A stretch of 64,000 bases of DNA, taken from assembly GCF_011050415.1 (NCBI RefSeq), contig NZ_DRFS01000005.1:86941-150940 (forward strand), written 5' to 3'. Position 1 is the stretch's first letter. The number at the start of each line of letters is the position of its first letter. Origin of the DNA: Halomonas sp. (GTDB lineage: Bacteria > Pseudomonadota > Gammaproteobacteria > Pseudomonadales > Halomonadaceae). This document shows positions 58,158 to 64,000 of this stretch, piece by piece. The translations under genes were made by a program, and so were the position numbers. The notes below the pieces were generated by a model, which saw only the letters and a list, made by a program, of their open reading frames with translations, ran no database searches and was not told the origin of the DNA.

Positions 58158-60435
58158 TCTTTATTTGAGTAACTTACATTCCCTTATTTCTGAATATGAA
58201 CTAAAGAAATTCCCTCAATTTGTAGGGACTTATGGTAGTGAAGCGACACTGGACGATCTGGTTTGGTATCATATTGATTCAAAAACCGGTAGAAAAATCC
58301 GTCTTTTGTGTACCATTTTTAATGGCCAAAAAATAAGAAACGACAGTAAATTATCATCAGAGCTTGCTCTCGCTAAGCCCTATGATCACCTATTAAAAAT
58401 ATTTATTATTGAATCACTTGCGATTGGTTCTTCTGCGGCTCATTTGCAATCCAAAATAATATCAGCTCGCACTATTCTTTCAGTGGTAAAAAATTCGTTA
58501 GATGACGTAACAATAGAAGGTTGGAACTCTAGTAAAGATAGTGGATTTTTTTGGCAGTTCTGTAAGAGACATAACTTATTAGGTGGGCACGAAAGCCCAA
58601 TATATTGTAATGATGATCGTGACAGGACAGGCGATGAGATTAACGAGCGCCGTAGAAACCTCTTACCAAGTCAGCCAGTAATAGAGGCGCTCGGACAAAT
58701 TTTTATTAATACATTTCGTGATGTTGATGACGAGGGGAAAGTAATTCCTGATGGATCAATAGATATATCTGATGCTTTAACATGTACGTTTGCAGCCTTA
58801 TCATTAGCGTCACCAAATCGTACGGGCGCTGAAATACCTGTCATTCATAAGCAAAAATTAAAAAGTTATTCGGAAACTTATGAAAAGCCGGTATATTACT
58901 TAGAATGGAAAGGCAGTAAAGGGTATAAAAATTATAAGAATCATATCTTAGAGGCGTTATCCAGCAATGTTTCTCAAGCAATTAATTTCTTTTATTCTTA
59001 TTGTGAGCCTTATAGAGTCATAGCTCGTTTTTACGAAAACCCTAATCAAAAATGTAAAGATCTTTTATGTAATTTCAGCGTAAATAAAGAGTTATTATCT
59101 AATGATGATCTCAATAACATTCCTAGCTTGTTCTTTTTAGCGTTCGTTCTTGGTTTTTATAATCATAATGCCACTGTATTAGTTATTAAAAATATAAATA
59201 GATCTAAATTAGTCCGTGAAAAAGGAGGTAAATTAAACAGTACACATTTTTCTGACAAGTTAATTCGAGAACTTAATGCTGAAGATTTTTTCTATACACC
59301 TGGTTTCCATAAAAGCAAAGTGTGGAGTATTTTATTTGGTGTGATTGTAAGTCCTGATACAGTAAAAGAGCTTGAAGACTTTATAACAGTAAAGGAGCTT
59401 CAGGATTATTGGATTGGCTATTATAAATCACAGCTTTCTACTTCCTTTCCTTATGCCTATAGTGCGGGCGAAAATTATGAATTTTATTCTGAGTTGCTGT
59501 TTTGTTTGCCAAGATGTGTTTTGAATAGATCTTCACTTGGTGGTGTTAAATATAGCAAGTCTTTTTTGGCTTTAGATTCACCTAGAAACATTTCATATCA
59601 TGTTTCTAGTAGACTTAACAAAAGCAATGTTAAAAGATCAGCACGCTTTTCTATCTTTCAAGAAAATGGTTATGGTGAGGTAATGTACATTAGGCCACAC
59701 CAGCTTAGACATTTTGCAAATACTTTAGCTGATCTTAGTAATATTCCTGTTGAAATTAATACGGCATGGTCTGGAAGAAAGGATGTTAGTCAAACATTTG
59801 AATATATTCATACTACTAAGCATGAGGAATCTGAGCGCTTAAGCTCTGTGCTCGATTTTTCAAATGACAAAGACTCAGATATTCGTATAATCACAAGTAA
59901 GGACTTGGATGAGATTACTAACCTGCCTGCTTCCGTGACATCAACTGGCGTATGTATTCAAGAGCTAAATGTTTCCCCTTGTGAATATTTAAACGATTTT
60001 GTTAGTCAGTGCTTTATGTGTTCTTCCTCTTGTCATATTGCAGGAGATCAAAAAGCGATTGATCTTTTTGAAAAAGACTTTGTTTACCAAAAGGCTCGCT
60101 TGGATCAGGTGAGAAATGATTCTAGAGTCAAAGTTTCAAAAGCAATGCAAGACTGGCTTGTGTTACACCACCGTAATACAGAAGTACTTCAATCACTGAT
60201 CCTGCTTATGAAAGAGTACCCTGTTGGTTCTATCATTCGTTTTTCCCAAAGTATTAGTGAGTTCAAAGTGACGGATCTGAGTACCAAAAAAGTAGAGACA
60301 ATAAGGTTTTCTTTGCCTGGTTCAAATAGTGAAATGGAAAGCCTCCAGTCCATTGAAACCAGTCACGTCGACCTTGGTATTGAGAATAGTGATTTGAATA
60401 ATTTGCTATCCAACTTTGGTTTGTCAGAGGAATAA
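58150..60435 (+). CDS. Tyrosine recombinase 3 (IntB-like), large, with Cys-rich tail
   Basis: A 761-residue protein. Catalytic candidates are Arg224 in SPNRTGAEI, His517 and Arg520 in RPHQLRHFANTLA, Trp540 in AWSGRKD and Tyr552 in TFEYIH. The N-terminal 200 residues are unlike standard integrases. A C-terminal Cys cluster (CEYLNDFVSQCFMCSSSC, about 615-632) parallels that of protein 2. Third in the operon; the next gene starts 5 bp after its stop. The gene is very AT-rich. Confidence 0.83.
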   Translation: MLNLYLSNLHSLISEYELKKFPQFVGTYGSEATLDDLVWYHIDSKTGRKIRLLCTIFNGQKIRNDSKLSSELALAKPYDHLLKIFIIESLAIGSSAAHLQSKIISARTILSVVKNSLDDVTIEGWNSSKDSGFFWQFCKRHNLLGGHESPIYCNDDRDRTGDEINERRRNLLPSQPVIEALGQIFINTFRDVDDEGKVIPDGSIDISDALTCTFAALSLASPNRTGAEIPVIHKQKLKSYSETYEKPVYYLEWKGSKGYKNYKNHILEALSSNVSQAINFFYSYCEPYRVIARFYENPNQKCKDLLCNFSVNKELLSNDDLNNIPSLFFLAFVLGFYNHNATVLVIKNINRSKLVREKGGKLNSTHFSDKLIRELNAEDFFYTPGFHKSKVWSILFGVIVSPDTVKELEDFITVKELQDYWIGYYKSQLSTSFPYAYSAGENYEFYSELLFCLPRCVLNRSSLGGVKYSKSFLALDSPRNISYHVSSRLNKSNVKRSARFSIFQENGYGEVMYIRPHQLRHFANTLADLSNIPVEINTAWSGRKDVSQTFEYIHTTKHEESERLSSVLDFSNDKDSDIRIITSKDLDEITNLPASVTSTGVCIQELNVSPCEYLNDFVSQCFMCSSSCHIAGDQKAIDLFEKDFVYQKARLDQVRNDSRVKVSKAMQDWLVLHHRNTEVLQSLILLMKEYPVGSIIRFSQSISEFKVTDLSTKKVETIRFSLPGSNSEMESLQSIETSHVDLGIENSDLNNLLSNFGLSEE

Positions 60436-60440
60436 ATTCA

Positions 60441-60851
60441 ATGGCCTTGCCAAAAATAAGCTCTCAGGAACAACGCAAAATTGAAGTTCTCATTCATAAG
60501 TGGAAAGGGAAGCTTACCTGGGCGACATTGGTTGAGCGAGCCGAGCTGGAACTGGGGATAAGGGTTACTCGCCAGACACTCTGCACCTATACGGGTATCT
60601 TACACGCTTATAAAGATAAGAAAAATCAGCTACGCGGTGTTCCCTCGTCAATGCCCGAAGAAGTCACTGTGGAGAGTGCAAGCCTTGCTCGGCAAATTGA
60701 AAACCTAAAAGCAGAGATAGTCATTTTTGAACGCAAAAACAATGAGCAACTGAGGTTGATCGAACGCATTTTATCTAACGCTAGAGAAATACCAAACTTG
60801 GATTTACGTACCCTAATCAAGAAACGCCCTGAAGAGATGAACAATGGCTAG
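60441..60851 (+). CDS. Small HTH/coiled-coil accessory protein (136 residues)
   Basis: The N-terminal half (EQRKIEVLIHKWKGKLTWATLVERAELELGI with TRQTLCTYTGILHAYKDKK) looks like a helix-turn-helix; the second half is a coiled coil (ARQIENLKAEIVIFERKNNEQ). Size, place and plan recall TnpC of Tn554-type elements and the small fourth protein (Srap) of strand-biased circularizing elements. GAGGAA precedes the ATG. GC content is clearly higher than in the three recombinase genes. Confidence 0.7.
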   Translation: MALPKISSQEQRKIEVLIHKWKGKLTWATLVERAELELGIRVTRQTLCTYTGILHAYKDKKNQLRGVPSSMPEEVTVESASLARQIENLKAEIVIFERKNNEQLRLIERILSNAREIPNLDLRTLIKKRPEEMNNG

Positions 60852-61281
60852 TGGTCAGCAATTAGCAAAACACAATCTTGAGCAGTTTCGAACTTGGCGA
60901 GCCACTCAGACTGACGAAGATTTTCTACAAATTATCCACCTCGGTCGGTTGAAGCGCGTGGAAATTGCTAAGGCAATTGGTTGTGGTAAAAGTGCGCTAA
61001 CTCAGAATCCTGGTTTGCGTGCTGAAATCGATGCTCTTGAATCGGAATTACGGAATCGGAGTATCCTTCCACCAGTAGTAGAGGCCGCCCATACACCAAC
61101 CGATCAGTCTCGGGAATACAATATTTCGGCAACACGTCTAACGCGCAATGATCATCGTTCCGCCCGACTTGAGCAGGAGAATATAGAACTCAAAGCCCGA
61201 ATTAGAGAGCTAGAGCGCCGCCTAGCCCGCTTTGGCGAGCTATCCGAGACGTTAGCCGAAATGGGGGTGATGCCGCGCTGA
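60844..61281 (+). CDS. VPA1267-like HTH/coiled-coil protein (145 residues)
   Basis: It overlaps the previous gene by 8 bp and the next by 1 bp. A predicted helix-turn-helix (LKRVEIAKAIGCGKSALTQNPGLRAEIDALE) precedes a linker and a C-terminal coiled coil (LEQENIELKARIRELERRLARFGELSETL). Proteins of this look accompany recombinase trios in gammaproteobacterial islands (VPA1267 family, as I remember). A DNA-binding or adaptor role is inferred. Confidence 0.65.
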   Translation: MASGQQLAKHNLEQFRTWRATQTDEDFLQIIHLGRLKRVEIAKAIGCGKSALTQNPGLRAEIDALESELRNRSILPPVVEAAHTPTDQSREYNISATRLTRNDHRSARLEQENIELKARIRELERRLARFGELSETLAEMGVMPR

Positions 61282-63446
61282 TGAATACGCTCTGCCCATT
61301 TGATACTGATTTCTTGCGAGTTACTAGCATTCCATATGCAACGGATAGATATGTCATTTTCAGCGGTGTCCCAGTTCGCAACTCCTCTCCGTTAGTCAGT
61401 AGCGTAAAATACGTCATTACGATCAAATCCGATTTGTCAGCTCTCCCTGTCGCACCGTCAATAGGTCAGCATTGGAAGGTTACTGGGTCGTACGTGATCG
61501 ACACTCTGCAGAATGGTGCTTATTCGTTCAGACGCCACACCTATGATGCGCCAAAACAGCTTGCTTGTACCTTGCCGCAAGACGGCGAGCAGTTGATTCA
61601 ATTTATCGCTAAAGAAGAAGACTTTAAGGGCATCGGAGAGCAGAAAGCCCGCTTGCTCTGGCATGCATTGGGCGAACACTTTCATATGACCGTGAGCAAG
61701 GATACACCAGAGTCTCGAAATAAATTACTGAAGCTACTGAGCCCTGATTCTGTCAATGCACTGTTTGAAGGATATGCCAAGTATGCAAACCTCTCTGCCT
61801 GTAATTGGATGTCCGAGCACGCCATACCGGCGCCAGTTCAGCAACGGCTTTTAAAATTTCATCACGAGCGTTCCATTGAAATAATCCAAGAGAATCCCTA
61901 TGTGCTTATGGGTTTCGGCATGTCCTTCCAGGAAGTGGACTCTCTCAACTTCACTATCACAGATGAAGACCCTAGACGTCTGATTGCTGCTGTTGAGATG
62001 GCGATAAGGAAGGACGTCGAAAAAGGCCATACCTACACGACTCAAAGCCGAATTCGCCCGTATGTCAGTAAGGCGCTTGGCACTTCAAAGCTTGCGTCTC
62101 GGGCTTTTGAAGTCGGTCATCAAAAGGCCCAGTTCGTGCTGAACCAGGAAGCTGATACCTACCATCCAACGGCGCAGTTCTTGATGGAGTCAGTTGTAGC
62201 AAAGCGACTAAGAAAGTTAGCTGCTCAAATCGATTTATATGACCAGGATGCCGACCAAGCCTGCAGAACCTCATTAGCCGAGATGCCTTATGAATTGACG
62301 CAGCGTCAAGTTCAGGCCATTGCGATCTCTCTGGATAATGCTGTTAGTTGCATCACAGGCGGTGCAGGAACGGGGAAGACCACTGTGCTCCGCACAACGC
62401 TTAGTGCCTTCAAAGCTCTCGGCTACGAGATACACGCCGTTGCCCTATCAGGCCGGGCAGCGATGCGCCTGCAGGAGTCGATTGGTTTCCAAACAAGGAC
62501 TATTGCCGGGCTGCTACGGCAAGCACCTGTTGAGCCCACTAGTGCTCAACCTCTGCACCTGCTCGTAATAGATGAAGCCAGCATGGTCGATTTACCCACC
62601 ATGTATCGTCTAGTCACTCACCTCAGCCCTGATATTCGGATCATTTTCACGGGTGATCCTGATCAGTTACCACCAATTGGTTGCGGTAAAGTTCTTTCAG
62701 ATATTGTTGCATCGGGCCTGATTGCTAACACAACGTTAGATATTGTGAAACGCCAAGTGGAGTCGACGGGCATCCCTGAATATTCGCAAATGATTAACGA
62801 GGGTATCGTTCCTAAGCAGCTGTCTATGGGTGCAGTCTTTTTTCACGAGACACCCCAAAACAACATTGCCGAACAATGTACTGCGCTGTTTGCAGAGGCT
62901 CCAGACGGTAGCCGCATCGTCGGCGCAACTAAAGCGCTCGTAGCTGATATTAATCAGCGCGTACAGGCAGCGGTGAATTCAAGCGGACAGCGTATGGAAT
63001 TTGAGCTGCAAGGTGACCGTTTTTTCCGCGAAATTCGCTGTGGCGACTCTGTGTTATTTACGGAGAATAATTACGACTCAGGTATCCAGAATGGGTCATT
63101 GGGTACTTTAATTTCGTCCGAGTCCGAGGCTACAGGAAAATATTTCGGCGTGGTGCGATTGGATGTCGGCAGCGAGATTGTGTTAACTCAGGCTATCCAG
63201 GAATCAATGGAGCTCGGCTATTGCATTACACTTCACAAAGCACAAGGATCGCAATTTCCGCGTGTGATTATTGCCCTTAGGCCTGGGAGAATAGTGGATA
63301 GAGCATGGCTTTATACCGCGATTACACGCGCTGAGTCGGAGGTGCATATCGTTGGCACGGCTCGTGACTTAGCAACGATTACTCATAAACCCAGCTTTTC
63401 CCACCAAAGACTGAGCTATCTAGAACAACTTTTGGCGAAGGAATGA
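61281..63446 (+). CDS. RecD2-like superfamily 1 helicase
   Basis: A 721-residue ATPase. The N-terminal 330 residues include a RecD2-type helix-hairpin-helix segment (FKGIGEQKARLLWHALGEHF). Helicase motifs follow: Walker A GGAGTGKTT (about 360-368), LVIDEASMVD, TGDPDQLPPIG, and near the end CITLHKAQGSQFPRV and YTAITRAESEVHIVG. RecD2 unwinds DNA 5'-3'. The start overlaps the preceding stop by one base, so it belongs to the six-gene operon; it may process element DNA or replication intermediates. GC is close to the host's. Confidence 0.87.
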   Translation: MNTLCPFDTDFLRVTSIPYATDRYVIFSGVPVRNSSPLVSSVKYVITIKSDLSALPVAPSIGQHWKVTGSYVIDTLQNGAYSFRRHTYDAPKQLACTLPQDGEQLIQFIAKEEDFKGIGEQKARLLWHALGEHFHMTVSKDTPESRNKLLKLLSPDSVNALFEGYAKYANLSACNWMSEHAIPAPVQQRLLKFHHERSIEIIQENPYVLMGFGMSFQEVDSLNFTITDEDPRRLIAAVEMAIRKDVEKGHTYTTQSRIRPYVSKALGTSKLASRAFEVGHQKAQFVLNQEADTYHPTAQFLMESVVAKRLRKLAAQIDLYDQDADQACRTSLAEMPYELTQRQVQAIAISLDNAVSCITGGAGTGKTTVLRTTLSAFKALGYEIHAVALSGRAAMRLQESIGFQTRTIAGLLRQAPVEPTSAQPLHLLVIDEASMVDLPTMYRLVTHLSPDIRIIFTGDPDQLPPIGCGKVLSDIVASGLIANTTLDIVKRQVESTGIPEYSQMINEGIVPKQLSMGAVFFHETPQNNIAEQCTALFAEAPDGSRIVGATKALVADINQRVQAAVNSSGQRMEFELQGDRFFREIRCGDSVLFTENNYDSGIQNGSLGTLISSESEATGKYFGVVRLDVGSEIVLTQAIQESMELGYCITLHKAQGSQFPRVIIALRPGRIVDRAWLYTAITRAESEVHIVGTARDLATITHKPSFSHQRLSYLEQLLAKE

Positions 63447-63477
63447 GGAGAAACTCCTATTTTTCAATGCTTGCACC

Positions 63478-63594
63478 TCAAACCCCAACCAAAATCACCT
63501 CCGCCTGCCCATCCAACTGTTCCTTCACTGACTGCCATTCCGGCATAAAACTGTATTGGTGCCAGGCAGGTTTGTCGATGGGTGCACGAATCAT
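63478..63594 (-). CDS. Short open frame, possible gene fragment (38 residues)
   Basis: It starts MIRAPIDKPAWHQYSFMPEW and ends AEVILVGV. The frame is closed just upstream, no ribosome site is seen, and I know no family; it may be a remnant of a larger gene. Part of its DNA (about 63553-63573) resembles the left arm of the repeat at 3725-3746. Confidence 0.2.
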   Translation of the reverse strand: MIRAPIDKPAWHQYSFMPEWQSVKEQLDGQAEVILVGV

Positions 63595-63810
63595 CTTCAA
63601 GTAAGTAACTTAATGCAGGTTTAACGAACGGTCTCCAACAAAAACTCTTTCAGGTGCAAAAAGTAAAGCACCGAGGCTTCCTCAATATCTCAGTCCCCGC
63701 CAAGTATTCAGGTGCCGTTCAGTGATCCACCGAACAGACTAACGTTTTTTGTGAGATTAACGTCGATTACGTTTCACTGTGGTTGCAGTGGCCAAATCGT
63801 TCTATCTTAA

Positions 63811-63936
63811 ATGTTAGTTGACAACGAGGAAGCACACGCGTTTTACGTAAAAATATTGGGTAAGCGGATTAAATGGTTGATCTTACCTTTGCATGAGAGT
63901 GAGACAGACCGGCATCTCATCGGATTATCTGGTTGA
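63811..63936 (+). CDS. Short open frame (41 residues), uncertain
   Basis: It begins MLVDNEEAHAFYVKILGKR and ends HLIGLSG; the amino-acid usage looks protein-like, but there is no ribosome site and the frame is closed directly upstream. It may be a relic or chance. Confidence 0.2.
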   Translation: MLVDNEEAHAFYVKILGKRIKWLILPLHESETDRHLIGLSG

Positions 63937-64000
63937 TGCTTCACCTACTGCTGGTGCATGTTTCCTTCGCTAATTCCAGCAAGAACCCCACACGCCTCAA

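Larger units (their letters stand above)
63447..64000. other. 554-bp terminal stretch without a recognisable full gene
   Basis: Only short open frames are seen (63478-63594 minus and 63811-63936 plus, listed separately). No ttcA sequence reappears, so the element continues past the window. No terminator hairpin is evident directly after the helicase stop. Confidence 0.5.

Overview
The window reads as a chromosomal segment of a Gammaproteobacterium, most probably a member of the Halomonadaceae (Halomonas sensu lato). That placement is an inference from gene order (hslUV / SPOR protein / argS / priA / rpmE; scpAB-rluB; bepA / TusA-like / perM; dapA-bamC-purC; acs beside a CrbSR-type two-component system), from the protein sequences and from moderate-to-high GC. 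No rRNA is present.

Layout. 1-6167 (minus strand): priA, argS, an FtsN-like SPOR protein and the HslVU protease, with rpmE divergent. 6.9-20.3 kb: malic enzyme, tesB, tadA, mltF, purL, a small zinc-ribbon protein, a superfamily 2 helicase, then scpA-scpB-rluB. 20.4-20.6 kb: two identical tRNA-Lys(TTT) genes. 20.9-31.6 kb: nadA, bepA, a TusA-like protein, perM, bcp, dapA, bamC, purC, trmO, a GNAT acetyltransferase, nadC and ampD. 32-41.7 kb: aceE-aceF, adk, tsaB-rsmJ, a ClsB-like phospholipase D family synthase, a YecA/YgfB family protein and a SprT-like metalloprotein. 41.9-54.7 kb: an acetate module made of acs, a LuxR-type response regulator, a 1313-residue transporter/histidine-kinase fusion (CrbS-like), an ActP-like symporter with its DUF4212 partner, a cNMP/CBS/DUF294 nucleotidyltransferase-like protein and a degenerate DnaQ-fold protein.

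The accessory region starts at about 55050. There ttcA (tRNA 2-thiocytidine synthase) is cut inside its PP-loop motif, and an AT-rich element begins. It carries six genes packed stop-to-start or overlapping: three different tyrosine-recombinase-fold proteins (419, 568 and 761 residues), two small helix-turn-helix/coiled-coil proteins (136 and 145) and a RecD2-like helicase (721). The first and third recombinases keep the R, HxxR, W and Y residues; the second has lost the His of HxxR. A promoter with two operator-like inverted repeats sits between the junction and the first gene. This plan resembles the intA-tfp-intB-srap core I remember for strand-biased circularizing integrative elements, and partly the gamma-mobile-trio (GmtY/GmtZ/GmtX) islands; the assignment is tentative. 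The other end of the element lies beyond base 64000, so its cargo is not visible.

Further points of note: 17-19 bp tandem duplications in several intergenic regions, a 152-bp inverted-repeat element between argS and priA, a peroxiredoxin without its usual resolving cysteine, a three-lipoyl AceF with a TTG start behind an intercistronic hairpin, and a 640-bp divergent control region in the acetate module.
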